A stretch of DNA of 64,000 bases from Linum tenue (lineage: Eukaryota > Streptophyta > Magnoliopsida > Malpighiales > Linaceae), in the NCBI GenBank assembly GCA_946122785.1, contig CAMGYJ010000008.1:16951475-17015474 (forward strand), read 5' to 3'. Below, piece after piece: positions 45,772 through 56,253 of the stretch. The notes beneath the pieces were generated by a model that saw nothing but the letters and a program-made list of their open reading frames with translations, was not told the DNA's origin and made no database searches. Each line of letters starts with the position of its first letter. Position 1 is the stretch's first letter. Position numbers and translations under genes: made by a program.

Positions 45772-47360
45772 TGGTATCAGAGCCATCTGCTGGCGATTCT
45801 GATCGCCTCGGTTTTCGTCTTGACTCGAAGAACTATGCGGTGTGGGAGTTTCAATTCCGCATCTTTGTTGAAGGCAAGGGTCTCCTCCCGATCCTTGAAG
45901 GTATATCTCCGCAGCCGATCATCCCTCCAGCTTCTGAACAGGCTGTGGAGCGCTGGAATATGAATAACGCACGGGTGAAAACCTGGCTTTTGGGCTCGAT
46001 CGACCCTTCCATTATGCTGGGTCTCCGTTTGTTCACCACCGCAGCTGAGATGTGGTCCCATCTCCGCGCGACGTACACTACCTCCAACACTGCTCGCCAG
46101 TTCGAGATTGAAACTAAACTCGCCGCCTTGAGGCAAGGCGATATGGACATTGCAACTTATTACAATACCTCGGTTCGGCTTTGGACTGAGGAAGATCTCT
46201 TGTTGGCTTCTTTGCGTTCCGCCGCAATTTCGGAAGACGTACGTGCTGAGCGAAACCAATCCCGGCTGCTTCGCTTCCTGATGAAACTCAGACCTGAGTT
46301 TGAATCATTTCGCTCCAATCTGCTCAACCGTGATGATCTCAAGTTTGATGGAGTTGTCGGCCGCCTGCTGCAAGAAGAAACGCGCCTTCGGACTCAAGAG
46401 AAGCTCGACATCCGCCCTGGTGCTAGTGAAGCCGTGTTCTCAGCTGAAGTTCATGCCCCTGACGACAACACCGCGTACGCTGCTACTCGACCCCAGTTTC
46501 AGCGGCGGGCTCCATCAACGGAGCTAACCTGTAGCTTCTGCGATGAGAAGGGACATGTGCAAAAGCACTGCAAGAAACGCAATTTTTGCGTTTATTGCAA
46601 GCGATCCGGTCACATAATCAGTGAGTGTCGCACTCTGCAACGTCGTCAGCAGTATGTCGCCTCGCCTGGTCGCACCGAGTCTGCACCATCTCGTTCAGCT
46701 CCAACCTCCTTTGTTGTTCAGCCGGCGGAGCCTGCCTCTCCTGCCCTTTCCGCCGATGCTGTCGAGAAACTCATTCACTCCGCGCTGCAAAAGTCTCTCC
46801 CTGTCGCCATTAACACAGCCTTTGCAGCTCTTCAAGTCTCAGGTAAAGCTAAACCTTGGCTTCTAGACTCTGCCTGTTTTAATCATATGACTAGTGAGGC
46901 ATTATCTCTACGTCATGTTCAACCGGTTAACAATCTAAGACTGCAAGTGGCCAATGGGGAGCATATTTCGGTTACAGGTGTTGGGTCTGTTCATCAGCCA
47001 CAAGTGCAATTAAATTATGTGCTTCATGTTCCTAAACTTCACCCTAATCTCGTTTCAGTGGGCCAGTTAACTGATGATAATTGCTCGGTTTTGTTCGCAC
47101 CCTCTGGCTGTTTTGTGCAGGAACTGACGACGGGGAGGCTGATCGGAAGAGGGAGTAAGAAGGTTCGCACCTTTACGTTAGAGGAGCTTTCGAGTCGACG
47201 ATGTCCTTCGTCTTCTAAGTCATTGTCTTTACCCCAGGTGTCTAGTGTGTCTCGGCCTAAATCTCTATCGAGTCCTCCTATTGTTTTTTCTAGTCAGTCG
47301 GATAGTACTTGGAGTCTTTGGCACAATCGGTTAGGTCACCCAAACTCCAGTCGTTTATAG
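45762..47360 (+). pseudogene. copia-3 gag, protease and pre-integrase
   Basis: It opens MSNMVSEPSAGD; the first ATG lies in the LTR, the second at the LTR/PBS junction. Gag core: KNYAVWEFQFRIF, WLLGSIDPSIML, FEIETKLAALRQG, LRFLMKLRPEFE. There are two CCHC-like knuckles, CSFCDEKGHVQKHC and CVYCKRSGHIISEC (about 46530-46627). Protease WLLDSACFNHMTS has D-S-A where D-S-G is usual. It ends in pre-integrase LWHNRLGHPNSSRL, followed by TAG at 47358. The frame continues open after the stop. Confidence 0.92.
45772..45784 (+). other. Primer-binding site of copia-3, inside the gag reading frame
   Basis: TGGTATCAGAGCC, complementary to initiator tRNA-Met. The preceding A makes ATGGTATCAGAG, so the PBS is translated as MVSEP at the start of Gag. 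Confidence 0.9.
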
Positions 47361-50093
47361 TTGATGTTTAAACAGAAGTTGCTTGGTAATAAATCAGTTG
47401 TTTGTTCTACTGCTTTGCCCTGCTCTAGTTGTGTTGAAGCAAAGGCCAAAAGTATATCATTTCCCTCCAGTAGCACAGTCATCACTGAACCATTTCATTT
47501 GATCCACACTGATTTATGGGGCCCTTCACCCATAATGTCCCGAAATGGCTACAAGTATTTTGCTCTTTTTATAAACCATGCTTCCCGTTACACGTGGGTC
47601 TATTTTCTTCGCCTCAAGTCTGATTTATATGCTGTCGCTACTGAGTTCTTGACCATGATTCGAACTCAATTTGGCAAAAATGTGAAGATTCTTAGATCCG
47701 ATCCTGGTGGTGAGTTTAGCTCTACCCCATTGCTTGCCTACTATAAAGAGCATGGCATTCTGTGTCAAAAATCATGCCCTGGAGTGTCGCAACAGAATGG
47801 CGTAGTGAAACGAAAAAATCGCCACTCTGTTGAGTTGACTCGTGCTCTTCTTATAGCTTCATCTGTTCCTACCCGGTTTTGGCCCGAGGCAGTCTCTACT
47901 GCCATTCGTTTGATCAATTACCAAGTAACTCCTGTTTTACAAAACCAGAGTCCGCATTTTGTTCTTTACGGCACCCATCCCGACTACTCTCGTCTCCGGG
48001 TGTTCGGATGCCTATGTTTTGTCCTTCTTCCTCGTCGTGAACGTCATAAACTCTCTCCTAAAACTGCCCGTTGTGCTTTCCTTGGTTATAGTGACATTCA
48101 CAAGGGTTACTTATGTTATGACCCTTCTTTAGGTCGTATTCGTATAGCATGTCATGTCGTCTTCTTCGAAAATGTCATGTATTATGCGTCTTCCCCATCC
48201 GAGTCAGTTTCCTCACTCTTTTCCTCGACTCATTTGCCCTCTTTTGGTGATGACATTGATGATGATGGTGCTGAACTCCCTCCCGAACTGCCTCCCCACA
48301 CCCCGACTTCGAGCAGCTCGCTGGGTTCCGGGCCGCCCTCGCCGACCAGCTCTGGTGACACTTCATCCTCACTGTCACCTGCTACCTCCCTAGAGTTGAC
48401 CGCCTCTTCATCAGCGAGCAGCTCCACCTCAGCGCCGACTCCACCGCCACAGCCTGCTGCTCCGCGTCACTCTCGCCGTGCGAACTTTGGCCAGCCACCC
48501 GTTCGCTTTAGGGATTTTGTGGCCCATGCAGTGGACTCCTTTACCATCCCTACGCGGTATTCGCAAGCCAAAGGCAATCCGGACTGGGACAATGCCATGA
48601 CAGAGGAGTTTAATGCCCTCGATGCTAATAAGACTTGGACGATTGTCGATCGGCCCCCGCCTGAAGTTCCAGTTGTCGGCTGTAGGTGGTTATATAATCT
48701 AAAATTCCACCCGGATGGTAGTCTTGAGCGTCACAAAGCTCGGGTTGTGGCGCAGGGATTCACACAGGAGTATGGGATCGATTTCGATCAGACTTTTGCA
48801 CCGGTGGCTAAGATGCAGACCGTCCGAACCTTACTGGCGGTTGCTGCCCTCCGCAATTGACCGTTGTATCAGCTTGACATTAAAAATGCGTTCCTCCACG
48901 GTGACTTGAAAGAGGTCGTATACATGGAAATTCCGCCCGGCTACCCTCGTGGCTCCCCCGACCAGGTTTGCCTTCTTCATCGTTCCTTGTATGGCTTGAA
49001 GCAAGCTCCTCGCGCTTGGTTCGAGAAATTTCAGCATAGCATTCTGAGCTTTGGGTTTCAGCAGAGTCAAAACGATCCGTCATTGTTCACTCAGTCAACT
49101 TCCCGTGGCCGAGTTGTCTTGTTAATATATGTCGATGACATGATTGTCACGGGAGATGATGGTACTGGTATTGAGCAGCTTAAGGCTAATCTCCGAGCTG
49201 CATTCAGTCTTAAAGATCTCGGGTCTCTCTCATACTTTCTTGGCATTGAAGTTCACAGGTCTGACCGCGGCATTCTCCTTAGCCAACACAAGTATGTTAA
49301 TGATTTACTGGAGGAACATAGGTTTAGTGATTGTCGGCCGGTGCGCACACCCATTGAACTTAATCTTAAGCTGGGGCAAGATTCCGGTGAGCTCCTGGCT
49401 GATAGTCGGGTATATCGGAGTATTATGGGCAGTCTCATTTACCTTGTCGCTACGCGCCCAGATATTGCCTATGCTGTGCAGCTGGTTAGCCAGTTCATGG
49501 CTGCTCCTCGTGTTGATCACATGGCTGCTGTTCATCGGATTCTCCGATATCTCCAGGGGACGCGTGATGTTGGTTTGTTGCTTCCATCCTCTGGTGATTT
49601 ATGCTTACGTGCATACTCTGACTCTGATTATGCAGGCTGTATCGATACCCGACGGTCTACGACAGGCTGGTGCATTCAGTTAGGTGATGCCTTTATTTCT
49701 TGGAAATGTAAGAAGCAAGACAAGGTCTCCAAATCGTCCACGGAGGCTGAATACCGTGCAATGTCTGATGCTGGGTCTGAGATGGAGTGGTTGCATCGTC
49801 TGCTAGGTGATCTTGGTGTTCACATTCCATCTCCTATGGTCTTGCACGTGGATAACACCAGTGCAATTCAGATTGCTGTTAATCCCGTCCTTCACAACCG
49901 CACGAAGCACATTGAGGTTCACATTCACTACATTCGGGACCTTGTTCGTGCCGGTACGATACAACTACGCTATATTCCTACGGAAGATCAAGTGGCGGAC
50001 TTGCTCACCAAGTCTTTTACTACGAGTCGTCACTGGTTTTTAGATAGCAAATTGATGCTTCGAGATCAGAATCAATTTGGGGGAGGCTGTTAG
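47361..50093 (+). pseudogene. copia-3 integrase, RT and RNase H
   Basis: Same frame as gag. Integrase: HTDLWGPSPIMSRNGYKYF, LRSDPGGEFSS, QQNGVVKRKNR (the usual ERKNR glutamate is here K), RVFGCLCFVLLP. Ser/Pro-rich linker about 48180-48480. RT: RWLYNLKFHPDGSLERHKA, then TGA at 48858, then QLDIKNAFLHGDLKEVVYME and IYVDDMIVTGDD (catalytic). RNase H: SSTEAEYRAMSD, DNTSAIQIAVNPVLH, HIEVHIHY, EDQVADLLTKSF. The frame ends at 50091-50093, where the 3' LTR starts (GGGGGAGGC polypurine tract just before). Confidence 0.93.
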
Positions 50094-50143
50094 CGTATAT
50101 TTCAGCTCACACTATTGGCCCATGTACATGTAGAACCCACGTG
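50091..50143 (+). repeat. Truncated 3' LTR of copia-3
   Basis: Only the first ~53 bp of the LTR (TGTTAGCG to 'gaacccacg') remain. The break falls on a short 'cg/cgtg' homology with the MITE that follows. Confidence 0.85.
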
Positions 50144-50765
50144 TTGACGGGTTTTGGGCCGGGATCGGGTTTAAACCTGCTACACTATTCATCGGGTCGG
50201 GTTGGGTTTGGGTTTAGGTAAACCCGCCCCATGGGTACCCGCCCACACACATATAATTACTTTCCCGGTATATTTAATATTCTAAATAATATATCTTCCT
50301 TAAACAACTAATATTTTTTATGTTTGTGGAGACGTGTATAATTTGTTCTTTCTAATTGTTTAGAATGAAGTTGATATTATGAAGTGAAGAGTGAAGAGTG
50401 AAGAAACTTAGTTGACGAGGAAGAAGCTTTCAATTAATCTTATTGTTTATAGATGTTTATCTTTAATTTTGAACAATTTGTATTGATCGTTTGCAGTTTG
50501 TTTGTATGCTCTAGATTGATGTTTTTTGTATGATTAATTTGTATGAGAAAATTGATGTTAAACTTTTATTTTGAAAGAAACTTATTATTGTAAATTTTTT
50601 ACTAGAAAAACTGACGGGTACCGATGAACCCGCGGATACCCAGCGGGTTGGGTTGGGTTTGAGTTTTTCAAACTCAACGGGTTTATCCCGAGTTTTTTTG
50701 GCGGATAAACCCATGGGTTTGGGTTTGATAAAACTCGTCTCAATCCGATCCATTGCCATCCGGAG
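50144..50765. mobile_element. 5'-deleted copy of the GGGATGGCAA MITE, inverted relative to 42766
   Basis: It matches the reverse complement of 42766-43447 from 'gtgttgacgggttttgggcc' onward, including 'ctacactattcatcggg' and 'ttactttcccggtatattta', and ends 'ccattgccatcc'. The first ~75 bp of the element are missing at the junction with the copia-3 LTR. Confidence 0.85.
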
Positions 50766-50990
50766 CATTGAGCAGAGCAGGTCACAAATTAGAGGCAGGC
50801 CAGATCACGGATATAGCAGTATCCGCTCCAAACATGGCCCGTTGTCATTCCTAAAGTCGGGCCTGGTTCTATTGGGCCTCATGGTGGTTCTATTGGGCCT
50901 GACTGCAGATCGACTACAGACCCAGCTCCAATTGACCGACCTGGAGTCCACGGACCGCAGCGTGGTGTGAGCGAAGTACCAGAAAGACAC
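50766..50990. other. Unassigned GC-rich stretch
   Basis: Contains 'gcccgttgtcattcctaaag', the inverse of a 'tttaggaatgacaacgggc' terminus, which suggests the edge of another small element, followed by 'ggttctattgggcctcatgg' repeated once. No gene is visible. Confidence 0.4.
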
Positions 50991-52740
50991 AATCCTCTCG
51001 TTTTACCACCACTCACATTTTAAGCTTTACTCACTGTCACTTTGGCACAACAACTTCAATTGCTGTGGCTGTGGGTCTGAGAAGAAACAAAGTGAAATGA
51101 TAATTACTTCTTTCCAAGAGCAATTTCATTATTGTGCCCTTCCATTAATGACAATTACACCAGAATGGAACAATTAGTTTGTGCAAGAATCTTCATCTTC
51201 AAGACAATAAAAGGCTCTTTTAAACACACATTCAAACTTATCCTTTTAGTTGATAATAACATAAGCAACTCAAACTTTATTAGGCGCTGATTTATTTCTA
51301 TAGAAAGAAAAGATTGCACCCGACAAGTTCTTCTATCAGGATGACAACATCATGACAATTACGAGGGCATACAAACAATCATAGTAGGTGTTACTGAGTC
51401 AAACTAGAGCTTCCAGGAGATGATGGATATCTCCAGAAAAGAACAGAAGAAACAGAGCTCCTCGCATGGATAGAGAGCACTAGAATCAAGAGGTCGACAC
51501 TGATTAGAAGTATGTCCGCATGCTGAGTCATTTGTGCTAAGTATCATCCTGTCATTCAATGTTTATCTACTGAAACAATAAATTAATGTCTTTTTTGGGA
51601 TAACTGTATATAGCTCTAACTTATTCGACCGCCATTGACAGCACAAACAACTCTTGCTTTCATCAGGCACCGTTTTACTTCCTACGGAAATAAAACAATA
51701 CATCACACGAAATTCTACTATCAGATGACAACATATACTACTATACCATAACGACTATGAAAGCACACAAACAGCGCCGACTCAAGGGGCAGTAACTTCA
51801 CTTACTGTGAGTCCGAAATGAAACAAAGTGAAATGACAATTGTGCTTTTCCTTTCTTCCCAACTGCAATTTCACCATGATAATGACGAAACTGAAACCTC
51901 TGCCACCAAAGCACTCATACTCATTATCATAGCCCTGCTCACATCTTTGAGTTCCATGTGCATGTCGAACCCGTCAAAACCCGAGACTGGTTCGGATTAC
52001 TCTGTCTTAAGGGTGTATTTGATGAACTGCTCTTTCACTACCAGTTGGGACACATAGGCCTACAAGTTGGTCTTCTAGCGGTTTAATCTTGTGCTCAAAT
52101 TAAGTTATTTCGAGTGGTTTGCATTCTAAGATCACATTGCATAACAGGGGAACGTAACCAGGATAACAACTTTAAAGCATATGTATATATATAGTTCCAA
52201 TTTATCTTTTCGCCGACATTGACAACATAAGCAACTCATGCTTTTATTAGGCGCCATTTTTGTTTTTAAAGAAAGACAACAGTACATCAGACGAGTTCTG
52301 CTATCAGATGACTACACCATGACAAATATAAGGGCGTGTAGACAATCATAGGGAGTGTGCTAATTTCAAAACTAGAGCTCTCAAGAGATGATGATACTCC
52401 CAGCTGCTGCTGCCAGGAGACTTACAAAACTGCAATTCCTTGCGTTGACAGAAAGCACTAAAACCACAAATTAAAGATCATTGACATTCGATTATTCAAT
52501 ATTTATCCACAAACATATGTGAACATTAAATCAATGTCTCTTTTTAACAAAATTGTATATAAGTTTGAAGTTATACGGCCGCCATTGACAACAACAAACA
52601 TCTCCCGCATTTATCATAACATTATTGTCCCTCCTAAATACACAAGACAAGTTCTCCTATCCAATGACAACATATATAGAGGATAAAAGCACAACACGCA
52701 TAAGAATCATTTGCCCAGATTCAGCACTTGAAGCTGATAC
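50991..52740. repeat. NRT2 flank units upstream of the intact gene
   Basis: No gene. At least four copies of the 'acataagcaactca' block occur (51250, 51630, 52210, 52580) and two of 'gaaacaaagtgaaatga' (about 51085 and 51819), in the same order as downstream of NRT2 and at 10.8-16 kb. 50995-51420 matches the 3' flank of an NRT2 gene (compare 54870-55400), although no NRT2 gene lies just upstream of it now. Confidence 0.85.
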
Positions 52741-52847
52741 TCGGCGGTAAGTGTCAGTCTCTACTCTCTGAAACCTCCAAGACTTCGCTGTGCTTCAGCT
52801 TTACCCTTTGAAACATAGAAAACCCAATTCCTTCCACAGCAGCAGCA
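52741..52847 (+). promoter_or_regulatory. Proximal 5' region / 5' UTR of NRT2
   Basis: A TATA-like 'atatatagaggata' lies at about 52670-52684, and the leader carries 'agtctctactctctgaaacctccaa', conserved in the pseudogene copy at 563-590. That conservation suggests the transcribed leader or core promoter. The ATG at 52848 follows 'cagcagcagca'. No nitrate-response element could be assigned by eye. Confidence 0.5.
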
Positions 52848-54515
52848 ATGGAAATGGAACCCAATTCAGCAGCAGCAGCCCATGAAAATGGAAACCGAAA
52901 CCATGGAAAGCAGCCTCCCAAATTCGCCCTCCCGGTGGACACAGAGCACAAGGCCACGAAATTCCCACTCTACAATTTCTCCGCACCACACATGCGGGCC
53001 TTCCATCTCTCCTTGCTCTCATTCTTCGCCTGCTTCGTCTCCACTTTCGCCGCGCCTCCTTTACTCCCAATCATCCGTGACAATCTCAACCTCACCGCCG
53101 CCGAAATTGGGTACGCCGGTATCGCCTCCGTCACCGGCGCCATCGTCGCTCGCATCGCAATGGGTGCCGCCTGCGACACGGTGGGGCCCCGGCTCGCCTC
53201 CGCTTCCCTCATCCTGATCACAGCTCCGGCGGTGTTCTTCACTCCCACGGTTTCCTCCCCTGTTTCGTTCGTCCTCGTCAGGTTCCTCACCGGCTGCTCC
53301 CTCGCCACTTTCGTCTCAACCCAGTACTGGATGAGCTCCATGTTCTCTTCCCCGGTCGTCGGAACGGCCAACGGGGTCGCCGCCGGGTGGGGAAACCTTG
53401 GCGGCGGAGCCACCCAGCTCGTCATGCCCTTCGCCGTAACCCTAATCCGCCGCTCCACTGGGGCGGCCAAATTCACCGCCTGGAGGATTGCTTTCTACGT
53501 CCCTGGTCTGTTCCAGATGATGACGGCCTTCGCCGTCTTGATCTTTGGCCAGGACTTGCCCGATGGGAATTTCCGGCGGCTGGAGAATTCAGGGGACGAA
53601 ATCCCCCAAATCCTGTTCCATGGAGTTAGGAATTACAGGGGATGGATTCTGGCTCTGACTTATGGGTACTGCTTCGGGGTGGAATTGACGATGGATAATG
53701 TGATTGCCGAGTATTTCTACGACCGATTCAATTTGGAGCTCCAAACCGCCGGAATGATTGCGGCGAGCTTTGGATTGGCGAATTTAATTTCCCGGCCAGT
53801 GGGAGGGCGGCTGTCCGATGAGGTGGCGAAGAGGTTTGGAATGAGGGGAAGGCTGTGGACGCTTTGGCTGGTTCAAACTTTAGGCGGCGTCCTGTGTGTA
53901 ATTTTGGGTCGGGTCAATTCATTGGGAGGCTCCATTGTTGTTATGATCCTCTTCTCGTTCTTCTGCCAAGCTGCTTGTGGCCTAACCTTTGGAGTCGTGC
54001 CCTTTGTCTCCAGAAGGTGGAAGATATATTGTACATGTTAGTACCGTAACGTACATGTATCGTATTTTATTAACTATACTATGTAGTATGTATGTGCATG
54101 TAGGTCGTTAGGGTTAATCTCGGGCATGACGGGAGGAGGAGGGAATGTGGGAGCGGTGATAACTCAGCTGGCATTCTTCAGAGGGTCAAAATATTCCAAG
54201 GAGACTGGAATCACATACATGGGAATAATGATCATTTGCTGCACTCTCCCTCTATGTTTGATCAACTTCCCGCAATGGGGTGGTATGTTTTCGTCCGGTC
54301 GAAGCAACCCATCCTCATCTTCGTCCTCGTCTGCCACCGAAGAGGATTACTACATGGCTGAATGGAGCTCACAGGAGAAGGAGAGAGGGCTGCATCAGGC
54401 TAGCTTGAAGTTTGCTGAAAATAGCAGGAGGGAGCGAGGGAGAAGATCGGCTTGCAATACTGCACCGGCTAACGACACACCCTCATCATCATCGCCAGCA
54501 ATATTCGCGGTTTGA
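52848..54515 (+). CDS. NRT2: High-affinity nitrate transporter, NRT2 family
   Basis: Exon 1 is 52848-54016 and exon 2 is 54104-54515. The GT-AG intron is 87 nt (54017-54103), phase 2, and the joined protein is 526 aa, normal for NRT2 (about 530). NRT2 proteins are 12-helix MFS (nitrate/nitrite porter) proteins of the plasma membrane that carry out proton-coupled nitrate uptake, usually with the partner NAR2/NRT3. Visible marks are the N-terminal [22 protein letters not shown] before helix 1, [13 protein letters not shown] (MFS loop 2-3 motif), [11 protein letters not shown] (nitrate signature, about residues 181-191) and [12 protein letters not shown] (second signature, start of exon 2). The cytosolic tail has [12 protein letters not shown]. 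The ATG chosen gives [15 protein letters not shown] and is the first in frame. This is the only undamaged copy in a decayed array. It should bind nitrate normally, as no key motif is altered. Confidence 0.96.
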
Positions 54516-56215
54516 ATGAATGTGCGTCGTTTAACATGGAACTTTGTAGATTGTACTCTCTGATGTGTCAAGCTATCCATGAGTGGATGCTTTTGTTTGT
54601 GTATTCTACTAGTGTTGTACTATGTGAAATTTACCAAGTAGTGTTGTACCATGTTAGTGTTGTTTTGTGTTAAATTAATTGAGCACTAAAATAAAGGATC
54701 TAAACACCAAAACAGCTTCCTTTCATGTTCAAGAATAACTCCACTGGTGATATCTTTTGCCTTTAATACTCTGAAGAAGATGGGGCAAAACTCCTTAGTC
54801 CTTACTTTTGCTCTTCCTTAACATGAGCTATCTTAACTTGTATATTAGCCATTTTGGGAAGTTAAGCTTTACTCTCTCTTTTTACCACCATCCCATTTCA
54901 GGCTTTACTTACTGTCACTTTGGCAGAGTAACTTCAATTGTTGGGTCTGAGATTAAACAAAGTGAAATGAGCTTTCACTTCTTTCCAACAGCAATTTTCA
55001 TCATTATAAGCCTTGCATTAATGGCCAAACTGAAACCTAAAGGAACAAACTTTAACCCAAGCTAGTAGCGAGTCTGCACAAATACACTAGAAAGGAACCA
55101 TTAGTTTGAGCTAAAAAGAGTCAAAATCGGATCATTCAATCTTTATCTATACAAAAACATTACATAAATGATTCTTTTAAGCACAGCTTCAAACTTATCC
55201 TTTTATTTGATAACATAAGCAACTCATACTTTATTAGGCGTCGGTTTGTTTCTAAAGAGAGAAACGTTACATCCGACAGATTCTGCTATCAGATGACAAC
55301 ATACATTACAACATCACGACAATCACGAGTGCATACAAACAATCATAATAGGTGTTACTAACTCAAAATAGAGCTTCGAGTAGATGATGGATACCCCAGC
55401 GTAAGAACAAAAACAACAATTCCTCACATTGACATAAAGCACTAGAATCAAGAGTCGACGATCGTCAGCACTGATTAGAAGTATGTTTGCATGCTGAGGT
55501 GCCAAGTACCATCTGAGCATTCCATGTTTATCTACATCAATATGTCAACATTATATGAATGTCTCATTTTAGCATTTACTATATACGGCTCTAACTTATC
55601 CGACCGTCATTGACAGCACAAGCAACTCACGCTTCTATCAGGCGCCATTTTTCCTATAAAAAGAAAACCGTGCATAAGACAAATTCAGTCATCAATTACA
55701 ACGTATACTACAATACTATGACGACAATGAAAGCATACTAACTCAAAAGGTAGAGCTCTAGCTCTACGAGGTTGAGCATTGGTATCCTTTTATCTCTCTG
55801 GTTGATTCCATACTGCTAGTACTAGTCTGCTAAGGAAGTTTGGGAGTGGGTGCTGTCTTTTAGCCCTGCATGTGTCGGTTTTAATACTCTGGGTCTGGGC
55901 TGTGAATTCTTGAAACCCTTCTCGCTATGAGCTATTCAGTACTTGTATTGTAGCCATTTTGAGATGTCAAAACTTTGAACTTTTAACCTCACTTTTTACC
56001 ACCACCACATTTTAACCAAGGGGGAGTAACTTCCATTGCTGAGGGTCTGAAATGAAACAAAGTGAAATGACAAACTGAAACCCCATCTGCAATTTCATCG
56101 TGCTGTTCTTTACCTTAGTGACAAACTGAAACCCCTACCAGTAAAAAAGACTACAATTCCTAGCCCTAGCCCCTAGGCGCTACCTCTTTCCAATCTAAAA
56201 GCTTTACAACACCAC
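54516..56215. repeat. NRT2 downstream flank units
   Basis: No gene. The first ~900 bp match 10776-11640 (3' UTR region 'gcgtcgtttaacatggaac', 'atgagtggatgcttttg', then 'accaccatccca', 'gaaacaaagtgaaatgagc', 'aagcaactcatacttta'). A second set follows (about 55585-56110) with the same words, including 'gaaacaaagtgaaatgac'. The unit thus appears at least twice in tandem on this side of the gene. Confidence 0.85.
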
Positions 56216-56253
56216 TTGCCCACTTCTCTTCCATTACCTCTTCCTCTCCAACT

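Larger units (their letters stand above)
45480..50143 (+). mobile_element. Ty1/copia retrotransposon (copia-3), nearly intact coding region
   Basis: It has a 5' LTR (45480-45771), a PBS, and a single gag-pol frame from 45762 to 50093 interrupted only by two nonsense codons (TAG 47358-47360, TGA 48858-48860). The 3' LTR starts at 50091 and is cut after ~53 bp, where a MITE sequence begins. The remaining 3' LTR matches the 5' LTR with one substitution, so the element is probably young, although only 53 bp can be compared. Confidence 0.93.

Noticed and set aside
54126..54515. Exon 2 of NRT2 as a separate 129-aa gene
   Set aside because: It is joined in phase to exon 1 by an 87-nt GT-AG intron, and the joined product has the normal NRT2 length and signatures.
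141..55760. The repeated 'taagcaactca' block as a MITE or small RNA gene
   Set aside because: Copies keep a constant order with other NRT2 flank words and show no terminal repeats or target duplications, so segmental duplication explains them better.
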